A DNA stretch of 64,000 bases from Paraglaciecola psychrophila 170 (GTDB taxonomy: Bacteria; Pseudomonadota; Gammaproteobacteria; Enterobacterales; Alteromonadaceae): assembly GCF_000347635.1 (NCBI RefSeq), contig NC_020514.1, positions 930,001-994,000 on the forward strand, read 5' to 3'. Each line of letters begins with the position of its first letter. Within the stretch, counting starts at the first letter, position 1. A program made the position numbers and the translations under genes. Below, piece after piece: positions 10,763-19,018 of this stretch. Under the pieces are notes generated by a model, which was given only the letters and a program-made list of their open reading frames with translations, ran no database searches and had not been told where the DNA came from.

Positions 10763-10788
10763 ACAAACCGCATCGAAGTGCGGTTTGT
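10763..10788 (-). terminator. Hairpin between yqeY and dnaG (internal MMS-operon terminator/attenuator)
   Basis: Perfect 10-bp GC-rich stem, 10763-10772 with 10779-10788, and a 6-base loop. On the minus strand it is followed by CTGTTTTATTG, a moderate T tract. An internal terminator ahead of dnaG is known in the E. coli rpsU-dnaG-rpoD operon, where it keeps primase far below ribosomal protein S21. This hairpin is the likely counterpart, shifted behind yqeY. Confidence 0.65.
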
Positions 10789-10812
10789 AAATTAATTAGA
10801 CAAGACGTTGTA

Positions 10813-11277
10813 CTACAGTGAATTAAGTTTGGCTTTTATTTTGCCACTTAATTGACCCATGTCAGCGCGTCCTTGAACTTGAGGTTTTAACCAGCCCATG
10901 ACTTTGCCCATGTCTTGCATACCCGTTGCACCTGATTCTGCCATCGCTTGCACAATCAGAGCATCAAGCTCTTCTTCGTTAAGAGCTTTGGGCAAAAAAT
11001 CATGCAAAATAACAATTTCTGCTAATTCGATATCCAGTAAGTCTTGACGACCGGCAGCTTCATACTGACTTGCAGCGTCTTTTCGCTGCTTAACCATCTT
11101 GATCAATATCGCAAGAACACCATCATCATCGAGGGCAATATAATTAGGATCAATACGCCCATCGATTTCATGTTGTTTAACGGTAGCAAGAGCCATGCGT
11201 ATTGTCCCAAGACGAATTTTGTCTCTGGCACGCATAGCATCTTTTTGTGCGCTTTGTAGATCATCTAATAAAGACAT
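10813..11277 (-). CDS. yqeY: GatB/YqeY-domain protein
   Basis: About 154 aa, matching the YqeY family (SLLDDLQSAQKDAMRARDK, then KMVKQRKDAASQYEAAGR, ending MGQLSGKIKAKLNSL). The domain is related to the tRNA-binding tail of the GatB amidotransferase subunit; its cellular role is not established. I place the start at 11277 because family members begin M-S-L-L-D-D-L; an in-frame ATG exists four codons upstream (11289). It lies between rpsU and dnaG, a common arrangement outside the enterobacteria. Confidence 0.88.
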   Translation of the reverse strand: MSLLDDLQSAQKDAMRARDKIRLGTIRMALATVKQHEIDGRIDPNYIALDDDGVLAILIKMVKQRKDAASQYEAAGRQDLLDIELAEIVILHDFLPKALNEEELDALIVQAMAESGATGMQDMGKVMGWLKPQVQGRADMGQLSGKIKAKLNSL

Positions 11278-11362
11278 GGAATGACTCAATGAATACGGAT
11301 ATGTGATAAAACGACTTAAAGCGTGTGCCTATAGACTACAAACTACACGCTTCAGAAGAGAT

Positions 11363-11578
11363 TTAGTACAATCTGATGCGACGAGCGTTTTCGCGAGATA
11401 ACTTCTTCAAAAGACGTTTCTTAGCGGCTGCTTTCTTACGCTTACGTTCCCAAGTAGGCTTTTCAAAAAATTCGCGACGACGAACTTCAGAAAGTACACC
11501 TGCTTTTTCACATGAACGTTTAAAACGACGCAATGCAACATCAAAAGGTTCGTTTTCTCTTACTTTAACGATTGGCAT
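11363..11578 (-). CDS. rpsU: 30S ribosomal protein S21
   Basis: 71 aa, full length and strongly matching bacterial S21 ([20 protein letters not shown], ending RRIRLY). S21 binds the small subunit near the anti-Shine-Dalgarno region and helps translation initiation. A good ribosome binding site (GAGGTAAG) precedes the ATG. It is the first gene of the macromolecular synthesis operon and is divergent from tsaD. Confidence 0.97.
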   Translation of the reverse strand: MPIVKVRENEPFDVALRRFKRSCEKAGVLSEVRRREFFEKPTWERKRKKAAAKKRLLKKLSRENARRIRLY

Positions 11579-11654
11579 TAAACTCTTACCTCAAAAATAA
11601 AAACTATATCGTGCCGGTACAATGAATAGCCAGCTCGGTTAAAAATGGTGCGGA

Positions 11655-11683
11655 ATTCTAATCATATCCTCAATGGATGTAAA
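11655..11683 (-). promoter_or_regulatory. rpsU: Sigma-70 promoter of the rpsU operon
   Basis: On the minus strand, -35 TTTACA (11678-11683) and -10 TAGAAT (11655-11660) are separated by 17 bases. This is close to consensus and lies about 77 bases upstream of the rpsU ATG. I saw no convincing LexA box next to it. Confidence 0.65.
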
Positions 11684-11796
11684 GTCTTGATGGGCCAAAA
11701 ACCTGATTAATTCAACAAATGTCATAATAAATTGGAGGTTTGACGGCTAATCAGTAGAATGCCGACAGTTTAAAATATTTTTGTTAGAAATTAAAT

Positions 11797-12810
11797 ATGC
11801 GTGTATTAGGTATTGAAACCTCTTGTGATGAAACCGGTGTGGCAATTTATGATGACCAACAAGGGTTATTGTCTCACCAATTATATAGCCAAGTGAAACT
11901 GCATGCTGATTATGGCGGAGTTGTGCCAGAACTTGCCTCTAGAGATCATGTGCGAAAGTTAATTCCTTTGATTAAAGAATCTTTGCAAGAGGCGAACTGT
12001 ACCGCTAAAAACATAGATGGCATCGCTTTCACCAAAGGTCCTGGCTTAGTTGGGGCTTTATTAGTGGGGTCTTCTGTGGCTCGCAGTTTGGCTTATGCTT
12101 GGGGTAAGCCCGCTATTGGTGTGCATCATATGGAAGGGCATTTGTTAGCCCCGATGTTAGATGACCCGGCACCCGCGTTTCCATTTGTGGCCCTTTTGGT
12201 TTCGGGCGGTCACTCGATGATGGTCAAAGTGGAAGGTATTGGTCAGTACGAAGTATTAGGTGAGTCGGTAGACGATGCCGCTGGCGAAGCTTTTGATAAA
12301 ACCGCTAAGTTACTTGGGCTTGATTACCCCGGAGGTCCTTTATTGGCGAAATTAGCTGAGAAGGGGGAGGCAGGTCATTATAAATTCCCGCGGCCTATGA
12401 CCACAAAACCAGGCCTAGACTTCAGTTTCAGTGGATTAAAAACCTTCGCTGCGAATACTATTCGAGCATCAGATGGCTCTGAGCAAACACGGGCAAACAT
12501 TGCCTTCGCTTTTCAAGAAGCGGTAGTCGATACCTTAGCAATTAAATGCAAACGCGCTTTGAAGCACTCTAACTTAAAACGTTTAGTTATTGCTGGCGGT
12601 GTCAGCGCCAATAAACAATTACGTGAAGACCTCGGAGCCATGATGAAATCAATCCAAGGTGAGGTGTTTTACCCTAGGTTGGAATTCTGTACTGACAACG
12701 GTGCGATGATCGCTTACGCTGGTTTGCAGAGACTTAAAGCCGGTGAAATTGAAAGTCTATCTACCAAGGCAAGACCTCGTTGGTCGTTAGAAGAGTTAGC
12801 CGCCATTTAG
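11797..12810 (+). CDS. tsaD: tRNA N6-adenosine threonylcarbamoyltransferase TsaD
   Basis: 337 aa, normal length. Together with TsaB, TsaE and TsaC it makes t6A37 in ANN-decoding tRNAs. It starts with [15 protein letters not shown] (actin-like ATPase fold). The metal-binding histidines are in GVHHMEGHL at about residue 110, and the C-terminal [11 protein letters not shown] motif is present. It is divergent from rpsU, as in most gammaproteobacteria. Confidence 0.97.
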   Translation: MRVLGIETSCDETGVAIYDDQQGLLSHQLYSQVKLHADYGGVVPELASRDHVRKLIPLIKESLQEANCTAKNIDGIAFTKGPGLVGALLVGSSVARSLAYAWGKPAIGVHHMEGHLLAPMLDDPAPAFPFVALLVSGGHSMMVKVEGIGQYEVLGESVDDAAGEAFDKTAKLLGLDYPGGPLLAKLAEKGEAGHYKFPRPMTTKPGLDFSFSGLKTFAANTIRASDGSEQTRANIAFAFQEAVVDTLAIKCKRALKHSNLKRLVIAGGVSANKQLREDLGAMMKSIQGEVFYPRLEFCTDNGAMIAYAGLQRLKAGEIESLSTKARPRWSLEELAAI

Positions 12811-13285
12811 ATTCATATTAACCTTAAGCTCGAGTATGTCACTTCCGGATAATGCGGGTCTTAGTGACTTATCAATAAGCAAAGTTATGAAAGATGGTGC
12901 GAATATACCTTTAAATACTGATACAGCAGTATCTCAGACAGATTAGACTAATGACTGGTTACAAAGGCTCAAGGAAGAAAGTTGAGAAGCTGAATCATTA
13001 GTTTATATCATGTATATATTTGGAATGTTTCGACTATATAGTGTGGTTATTTGGGCAACAAACTTGTTAACTGATGTCATCCCTTCTGAGTAATACCTAA
13101 TCGGTTATATAATTGTTTAGATTGGCTTACTGGCTGTAAGCATCTTAAGTAACTTGTTTATCATACACTTTATTTTGAGAGCTTATTGGGTCGGGTTAGT
13201 TGGATTAAACTCGGTGTTTCCTGATTACTGTCTTAAAAATAGCTTGCATTCAGAATTCTGTTCTGAAAATTGCTTTCAGTGTATC
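12811..13285. other. Intergenic gap between tsaD and plsY
   Basis: 475 bases without a recognised gene. The longest early ORF with an ATG is 36 codons at 12836-12946 (+). It has no recognisable domain and no clear ribosome binding site, so I do not call it. No terminator-like hairpin stood out. Confidence 0.5.
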
Positions 13286-13905
13286 TTATAACGTAAGTCT
13301 GCGGTTATTCTTAAGTTTTTTCTTGTTCCACAAGTTGGGTTCCTGCTTTTGGTAGAGTCTTATTATATTGTCTTTGTGACGTAGGACAATTAATATACTT
13401 AATATATCCACGGTTAGTGTGTATTCAGGTTTTAATAACCAAGTGAAGACTGGCGCTTGGCTAGTTGTCAGGATAGCAGCCAAATAAGAATAATGAGTTA
13501 AGAAGATGACGATGAACCAGCTCATTATCAACATGGCGGCTAAGTCTAAGCCTAAAGGTATAATCGCGCCGAATGCTGTCGCTACGGCTTTGCCCCAGAA
13601 AATTCAAAAAACAACGGAAACATATGGCCTAAACATGCCACCACAGCTACCAATGCTAAATAAAAAGGCTCAAGGCCGAGATAATAACTCGCCCAAACTG
13701 GCAGCGTCCCTTTAAGCACATCAAAAATGAGTACTAAGCTGGCGGGCAACTTCCCTCCTATTCTGAAAACATTCGTTACGGCAGGATTTCCTGACCCTAA
13801 TTCTCTTGGGTCGCCAAGGTTAAATAGCTTGCAGACTAAAATGGCACTGGAAATGGAACCCAGTAGATAGGCCGCAACAAAGATTAATATAGTTAGTGTT
13901 GTCAT
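13286..13905 (-). CDS. plsY: Glycerol-3-phosphate acyltransferase PlsY, frame broken at a homopolymer
   Basis: Integral membrane enzyme that transfers acyl from acyl-phosphate to glycerol-3-phosphate in phospholipid synthesis. The first frame holds [14 protein letters not shown] and [17 protein letters not shown] (substrate-binding loop) up to FEFSGAKP. The second frame continues [18 protein letters not shown]. Adding one G to the G4 run (13593-13596 on the + strand as C4) restores the motif [10 protein letters not shown] and gives about 206 aa, the family length. A sequencing error is likely. It is divergent from folB. Confidence 0.88.
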
Positions 13906-13980
13906 GTACTTATATTAAAAGAATAGGTTACACTTAAAGATAATACACTAAACCTCCTTAAAATGCAGCGCGGACCGTCA

Positions 13981-14340
13981 ATGGATAAAATTCACATAGA
14001 AGGGCTTGAAGTTTTAGCGCTAATTGGCGTCTATGATTGGGAGAGAGAGCATCAACAACGATTAATCGTTGATATTGAACTGATTGCTGACCTTTCTGAG
14101 GCGGCGCAAACAGATGATGTGAACAATACGCTGAATTATGCCCAAATAGCCCAGATCATTATCGAATTTGCCGCAAAGAGTCAATTTAAGCTGATTGAGG
14201 CCTTGGCAAGCCATATGGTTGACTGGTTGTTACAGTCTTTTCCAAAGCTTAAATCAGTGCGCTTAAAGTTGAGTAAACCGGATATTCTAGCGAATGCTAA
14301 GAATGTTGCAGTTGAATTTACTAAGGAACAAACTTTTTGA
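13981..14340 (+). CDS. folB: Dihydroneopterin aldolase FolB
   Basis: 119 aa. It converts 7,8-dihydroneopterin to 6-hydroxymethyl-dihydropterin in folate synthesis. The family opening DKIHIEGLEVLALIGVYDWE is visible, with the conserved NTLNYAQIAQ and LIEALASHMVDWLL segments. The start at 13981 fits the family; an in-frame ATG at 13963 would add six residues unlike homologues. It overlaps folK by 4 bases (TTGA), so the two are translationally coupled. Confidence 0.93.
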   Translation: MDKIHIEGLEVLALIGVYDWEREHQQRLIVDIELIADLSEAAQTDDVNNTLNYAQIAQIIIEFAAKSQFKLIEALASHMVDWLLQSFPKLKSVRLKLSKPDILANAKNVAVEFTKEQTF

Positions 14341-14858
14341 GTATTGACACTAGACAGTCTCATATTATCTATATCAGTGTCGGCAGTAATGTAGATAAAC
14401 AAAAACATACTAAAGCTGGATTACAGGGGATGTATCAAGCATTTGGCGAGCTGACTCTTTCCTCTGTGTTTGAAAGTGAATCAGTAGGATTTGAAGGTAA
14501 TAACTTTTACAATTTAGTGATTAAAGCTAACACCATGTTATCCATTGCACAGGTATGCTCTGTCCTTAAACAAATAGAACAAGATAACAAACGTCAGCGT
14601 AGTGAGCGAAAGTTTGCTCCCAGAACACTCGATTTGGACCTGCTGTTATACGATAACCAAGCGATGTCTCAGCCAATAGAATTACCTCGTCCAGAAGTTC
14701 TTTATAACGCTTTTGTGTTAAAACCTTTAGCCGAGATTGCCGCTGACGAAATCCACCCCATAATGAAACAAAGTTACGCCAACCTTTGGCAAACATATGA
14801 CAAAAGTTTACAAAAATTGTGGGCAATTAAATTTGATTGGAGTCCAATCGACACATGA
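14337..14858 (+). CDS. folK: 2-amino-4-hydroxy-6-hydroxymethyldihydropteridine pyrophosphokinase FolK
   Basis: 173 aa with a TTG start overlapping the folB stop. Catalyses pyrophosphate transfer from ATP to the pterin, the step after Fol[11 protein letters not shown] (N-terminal signature) and the HPPK motif [17 protein letters not shown] at about residues 85-105 are present, as is [19 protein letters not shown]. It overlaps the next gene uppP by ATGA. Confidence 0.93.
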   Translation: MSIDTRQSHIIYISVGSNVDKQKHTKAGLQGMYQAFGELTLSSVFESESVGFEGNNFYNLVIKANTMLSIAQVCSVLKQIEQDNKRQRSERKFAPRTLDLDLLLYDNQAMSQPIELPRPEVLYNAFVLKPLAEIAADEIHPIMKQSYANLWQTYDKSLQKLWAIKFDWSPIDT

Positions 14859-15655
14859 CTTTATTTGAAATTATTATCTTGGCGATTATTCAAGGATTGA
14901 CTGAGTTTTTACCTATATCTAGTTCAGCTCACTTAATATTACCTTCTGAGGTATTAGGCTGGAATGACCAAGGTCTCGCTTACGATGTAGCCGTTCATAT
15001 AGGAAGTTTGTTTGCTGTGATGATCTATTTTCGTGCGGATATTCTGAGCTTAACTGGTGCTTGGTTCCGTCATGGATTGAGCCAAAACCAAACAACAGAT
15101 AGTCGTTTAGCGTGGTGGATCATTATTGGCACTATTCCCGCAGTGATGCTTGGATTTGCCTTTAAAGATTTTATAGAGTTGTACGGCCGCTCAGCCTTAG
15201 TGATTGCTATCACTACTATTGGATTTGGTTTGTTACTTTGGTATGCGGATAAAAAAGCGACCCAAGTTAAAGCTGTGCATCAGATTACTTGGAAAAATGC
15301 GATTTTTATTGGTCTTGCACAGGCTATCGCTATTATTCCCGGTACGTCACGTTCGGGTATCACTATGACAGCTGGCTTGATGATTGGTCTAGATAGAGAA
15401 AGTGCGGCGCGTTTTTCATTTTTGTTGTCGATACCAGTGATATTGGGTGCTGGCTTACTCGCCACTTTAGACCTGTTACAAGCCCCTAATGCTGTGGATT
15501 GGAATGCCCTCATCTTTGGCGCTGCCTTCTCATTTGTTAGTGCCTATGCGTGTATTTACTTATTTTTAGCGTGGATATCCAAAATTGGTATGTTGCCTTT
15601 TGTTATCTATAGATTGATTCTAGGTGCAGCACTATTATTGTTTGTATTTATTTAG
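14855..15655 (+). CDS. uppP: Undecaprenyl-diphosphatase UppP (BacA)
   Basis: 266-aa inner-membrane enzyme that recycles the undecaprenyl carrier for peptidoglycan and polysaccharide export. It begins [20 protein letters not shown], followed by the active-site ISSSAHL, and later shows [14 protein letters not shown], the second signature. Several membrane helices are evident. I chose 14855, which gives an ATGA overlap with folK, over the in-frame ATG at 14837, because family proteins start at this point. Confidence 0.95.
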   Translation: MTLFEIIILAIIQGLTEFLPISSSAHLILPSEVLGWNDQGLAYDVAVHIGSLFAVMIYFRADILSLTGAWFRHGLSQNQTTDSRLAWWIIIGTIPAVMLGFAFKDFIELYGRSALVIAITTIGFGLLLWYADKKATQVKAVHQITWKNAIFIGLAQAIAIIPGTSRSGITMTAGLMIGLDRESAARFSFLLSIPVILGAGLLATLDLLQAPNAVDWNALIFGAAFSFVSAYACIYLFLAWISKIGMLPFVIYRLILGAALLLFVFI

Positions 15656-15668
15656 GAAGGAAAAAGCT

Positions 15669-16049
15669 ATGAGCGGATCTATTAGCCAAACGACTAACGA
15701 AACTATCTTTACCAAGATAATCAATAAAGAAATCCCTGCTGACATTCTTTATGAAGATGAGCTCGCTTTGGCGTTTAGTGATATTAACCCCCAAGCGCCC
15801 ATACACTTTTTGGTCATCCCCAAAAAGCCGATAACAACTATTAATGCTATTCAAGAAGAAGATAAAGCCTTACTTGGGCATTTGTATTGGGTGGCAGCCA
15901 ATTTAGCTGAAAAACATGGCTTTGCTAAAGACGGTTACAGGGCTGTGATGAACTGTAACGAAAATGGCGGGCAAACTGTGTATCACATCCACTTGCACGT
16001 CTTAGCAGGGAAGGCTATGGGCTGGCCACCTTATCAAAACAAGCTTTAA
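15669..16049 (+). CDS. hinT: HIT-family purine nucleoside phosphoramidase (HinT-like)
   Basis: 126 aa. The histidine triad HIHLHVL is near the C-terminus and the N-terminal part ETIFTKIINKEIPADILYED is typical of HinT-like hydrolases of AMP-lysine or phosphoramidate substrates. The start at 15669 has a strong ribosome binding site (AGGAAGG at 15654-15660). An upstream in-frame ATG at 15624 overlaps uppP coding and is rejected. Confidence 0.9.
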   Translation: MSGSISQTTNETIFTKIINKEIPADILYEDELALAFSDINPQAPIHFLVIPKKPITTINAIQEEDKALLGHLYWVAANLAEKHGFAKDGYRAVMNCNENGGQTVYHIHLHVLAGKAMGWPPYQNKL

Positions 16050-16121
16050 ACGTTGTAAGATAAAATATAATACAAGTATTAAGCTGATAATAAGCACAAT
16101 ACTTAAAAGTATATGTTTAGA

Positions 16122-16570
16122 CTAGAGTCCTAGTACCTTAATTCCTTGTTTGAAATCAATATCCACTGGAATATTTGCAGCGTTCAATTTATTGAGTTCT
16201 TGTTGCAATTGTGCTTTTATCAGGCCCTCATCTGCTACTAACTGCGCAACATCGGCATAATATCCATCACCTTGCGGAGTCAGAATTTTATTTGATAAAG
16301 CATCAATGGCTTCAGTCATTTTCAGCATGTCAACTTGATAAAAGCCTGCTTCATTTCTACTAAAAGCGTGGTGTTCCTGAAAAAATTAAACCTGATCATA
16401 TTGGCTTTACCATGGGCACTGGATGCACCAAAACGAACAGAACGGAAAATTCCCGCCATAAAAGTGACGTAATAGTCTTCTAACATTCCCTCATCAATGA
16501 CACCTTTAGCTAATAGCTGTTGAACCATATACAAACCCAATATGTCGGCTTTACCTTCCTCTAATACCAA
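16122..16570 (-). pseudogene. C-terminal fragment of an M49-type (dipeptidyl-peptidase III-like) peptidase
   Basis: The remaining sequence starts VLEEGKADILGLYMVQQLL, resembling the zinc-ligand EExxAD helix of M49 peptidases, and continues about 145 residues to a normal-looking end. The catalytic HExxxH region and everything upstream are missing. A one-base loss in an A4 run (16340-16343) also splits the fragment into two frames. Its 5' side runs straight into a transposase tail, so an insertion or deletion event removed the rest. Family assignment is moderate. Confidence 0.6.
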
Positions 16571-16576
16571 TCCGCA

Positions 16577-16756
16577 TTAAGTTTTTCCTACTTTAAGCCA
16601 GTCCCGTGAGCACATTTTTGTCACGCGTAGTGTATCGCTTACAAAGTCATTCCAAGCGAGCGTGCAGGCATCAACAATATCCTCATAGCCGCTGAAACAG
16701 CGATTAGCTAAATGATGCTGGCGTAGCCAACTCCATACTTGTTGTATTGGGCTATT
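16577..16756 (-). pseudogene. IS630-family transposase, C-terminal remnant
   Basis: Reading the minus strand gives an uninterrupted stretch of about 59 codons ending TAA: NSPIQQVWSWLRQHHLANRC, then FSGYEDIVDACTLAWNDFVS, then SRDWLKV. This is the conserved C-terminus of IS630-type DDE transposases, including the N-P-x-E/Q-Q-V-W catalytic-loop region with the acidic residue replaced by Q. The N-terminal two thirds are absent. It abuts the truncated M49 peptidase. Confidence 0.75.
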
Positions 16757-16802
16757 TATCTTAATTCACTGAAAATGTAGCAAATTTTTAGCTTTTAATG
16801 CG

Positions 16803-16834
16803 TTTAAGATATCTAGATATCTAGATATCTTAAA
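16803..16834. repeat. Perfect 32-bp palindrome built of three AGATATCT units
   Basis: The sequence 16803-16834 equals its own reverse complement. The core is the 8-base palindrome AGATATCT repeated three times head to tail (16807-16830), flanked by TTTA and TAAA. It lies between the IS630 remnant and the HDOD gene, about 165 bases before that start codon. It lacks the GC stem of a terminator, so it may be a protein-binding site or an unstable short repeat. Confidence 0.85.
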
Positions 16835-16998
16835 AAAGTGTGCTAGCATTTATGATTGATTTTTAGATCCAGTGGTTAAATCTCTGTAATACTTAAATTA
16901 ACTCACCAAGTGAATACCTTAGGCGGGATAAAAGAGACTCTATTTTATTAGAATCACTCCAAGGTTCGATTTGTTTTGACAGGATTACAGGTAAACAT

Positions 16999-17835
16999 AT
17001 GGGTACAGAAAACGCACTTCTTACTATTTTAGTAGAAAAAATTAATAACGATACATTGGTGCTACCAACTTTACCTGCGGTTGCATTAAAGGTTAGGAGA
17101 GCGGCTGACAACCCAGATATTAACTTAGGCGCAATGGCTGACGTTGTTAGTCAAGATCCATCCTTAAGTGCTCGAATGGTAAAAATATCCAATAGTGCAT
17201 ATTTAGGCAGAAGTGTAAAAGTGACCTCGATACAGCAGGCTGTAACACGTATTGGACTACGCCAAATTAAAAATATCGCGACTGCTTTGGCAATGGAACA
17301 GTTGTTTGTTTCCAAAAATGAAATTGTAAAAGAGTATATGTCGCGTATTTGGGCCGATACTATCGAAATTGTGGCCAACTCTATGGCGGTATTACAAGTA
17401 CATACTAAGCAAACCAAAAATCGCGCGCTTAACCTTGATTCAATGATGTTGGCTGCGTTGGTACATAATATTGGCGTATTACCTATACTAACCGAAGCTG
17501 AGCGTCATGCTGATGTATTCGCTAACCCAACATTCTTAGACGTGGCTATAGAAAAATTAGCGGGTAAAATTGGTACAAGTATCATGACTGAGTGGGGATT
17601 TGAGCCAGAGTTTGTAGATGTAGCCCAGAACTGGAAAGACATGTCTGTGTCTTCTGACGCTGTTTCTTACTTAGATTTGGTCAGGTTAGGTGCGGGACTT
17701 TGCGGAAAGTTTGATAGTCATAAAGAAGTGATTTTCAAGGCGGTTGTAGAGAGAGGAATTATTGATAATCTGTCTGCAGTGCTGTCTAATGAATTTGACG
17801 AACTCCGTGATAGTGCCAAGCAAATTTTCCAATAA
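16999..17835 (+). CDS. HDOD-domain signalling protein
   Basis: 278 aa, almost all one HDOD domain (a non-catalytic relative of HD phosphohydrolases). Features are LPTLPAVALKVRRAADNPD, DPSLSARMVKISNSAYLG (residues about 50-75) and a helical bundle to about residue 230. The catalytic HD pair is not evident, as usual for HDOD. Such proteins act in regulatory and stress pathways, mostly by unknown means. Monocistronic: flanked upstream by a 32-bp palindrome and downstream by a hairpin. Confidence 0.88.
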   Translation: MGTENALLTILVEKINNDTLVLPTLPAVALKVRRAADNPDINLGAMADVVSQDPSLSARMVKISNSAYLGRSVKVTSIQQAVTRIGLRQIKNIATALAMEQLFVSKNEIVKEYMSRIWADTIEIVANSMAVLQVHTKQTKNRALNLDSMMLAALVHNIGVLPILTEAERHADVFANPTFLDVAIEKLAGKIGTSIMTEWGFEPEFVDVAQNWKDMSVSSDAVSYLDLVRLGAGLCGKFDSHKEVIFKAVVERGIIDNLSAVLSNEFDELRDSAKQIFQ

Positions 17836-17852
17836 ATCTTTAAGCTATATAT

Positions 17853-17885
17853 TAAGTAGATGCTGGGTTGGGCAGCATCTACTTA
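17853..17885. terminator. Hairpin between HDOD gene and rdgC
   Basis: Perfect 13-bp stem, 17853-17865 with 17873-17885, and a 7-base loop GGTTGGG, lying between two convergent genes. T tracts are poor on both sides, so its strength as an intrinsic terminator is uncertain. Confidence 0.6.
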
Positions 17886-17902
17886 TAAATATTCCTAGTG
17901 TA

Positions 17903-18811
17903 TTAGCTCACTTTTTCATCGTCTAATTTAAATATTTCTTTTAAACGCTTCGCAAAACGTACCACTTCTCCTGACATCAGCGCAAAGTTTGCATCCAATC
18001 TAGCTAACATCTGATCCTTAGGTATGTCGTCGTTCTGCTCTCTTATCACATCGGTGAACTTTAGGCGTTTAATGCTTAAATCTTCCTGAATAATCGCCGT
18101 GAGTGTTTCATTCCATTCAACAGCAATTTTTTGAACTGACTTTCCTGCTTCCAAATGATGGGTGATTTCTTCGCTATATAAATCTTGGTTTTTACAACGA
18201 ATAATGGCACCGTCTTCTTCCAATGCTTTTAATTCAGCCTCTTCTAAAATACTAATATCTGTTGGCGCTGAATCATCTTTTAACCATGAGGTTAAATCTG
18301 CATGCACTGAGTGTCTTGCTAAAGGTACAACCGGTAACGAACCAATGGCTTTTCGCAACATAGCCAAAAAGGCTTCGGCTTTGCCATCTGCAGACGAATC
18401 AACTACCACTAAGTGATCTTGGGTAGAAATGAAACCGTGGGTGTAACTATTTTTGGTAAATGCTTGCGGCAATAAACGATGAATTATTTCTTGCTTCATA
18501 TCCTGCTGGGCCTTTTTGCCTACAGGAGAGCCTGTTTCGGTTTCTATTAATGCGACTTTGTCTGCGAGTTCTGCATTCACAACTACCGCTGGCAATATAC
18601 GTTCTTGTTTTTTCAGGGTTAACCAAATCCTACCCGCTGTTGCGTGGATTAAAGTCTCGCCTTGATTAAAGGGAGAAGCCCAACCCATAGTGGCTAATTC
18701 TTGACTGCCACAAGGGCGAAATTTGAACTCAGCAAGTTTGTCTTCAAAGTCTTGCTCTTTGAAATCCATGTCTTGAGTAATTGCGTAAAGCTTTAGGTTT
18801 TTGAACCACAT
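17903..18811 (-). CDS. rdgC: Recombination-associated protein RdgC
   Basis: 302 aa, normal length (E. coli RdgC 303). It starts WFKNLKLYAITQD and contains ELATMGWASPF and LPVVPLARHSVHADLTSWL, typical of the family. RdgC is a ring-shaped double-stranded DNA-binding protein that limits RecA filament activity. Single gene, convergent with the HDOD gene. Confidence 0.95.
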   Translation of the reverse strand: MWFKNLKLYAITQDMDFKEQDFEDKLAEFKFRPCGSQELATMGWASPFNQGETLIHATAGRIWLTLKKQERILPAVVVNAELADKVALIETETGSPVGKKAQQDMKQEIIHRLLPQAFTKNSYTHGFISTQDHLVVVDSSADGKAEAFLAMLRKAIGSLPVVPLARHSVHADLTSWLKDDSAPTDISILEEAELKALEEDGAIIRCKNQDLYSEEITHHLEAGKSVQKIAVEWNETLTAIIQEDLSIKRLKFTDVIREQNDDIPKDQMLARLDANFALMSGEVVRFAKRLKEIFKLDDEKVS

Positions 18812-19018
18812 AAAATAATCCGCTAAGTGTTAGGGGCTGTTTATCTTTCGAGTTAACACTTTGTTTATTCTTAAGCGGCATTGCCGCCTTGATTTCGAAA
18901 AATATACAAGCCATCTGCGCAGAGTCGCGCTGTTAAAAAATGGGCGTAGAGACTATCAGGAATTAACTTAGTCTACTATGTGAAAAGTCAGAAACTTTCT
19001 GACTGATTGATTGATTGT

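Noticed and set aside
12836..12946. 36-codon ORF after tsaD
   Set aside because: No domain, no ribosome binding site, no neighbour support.
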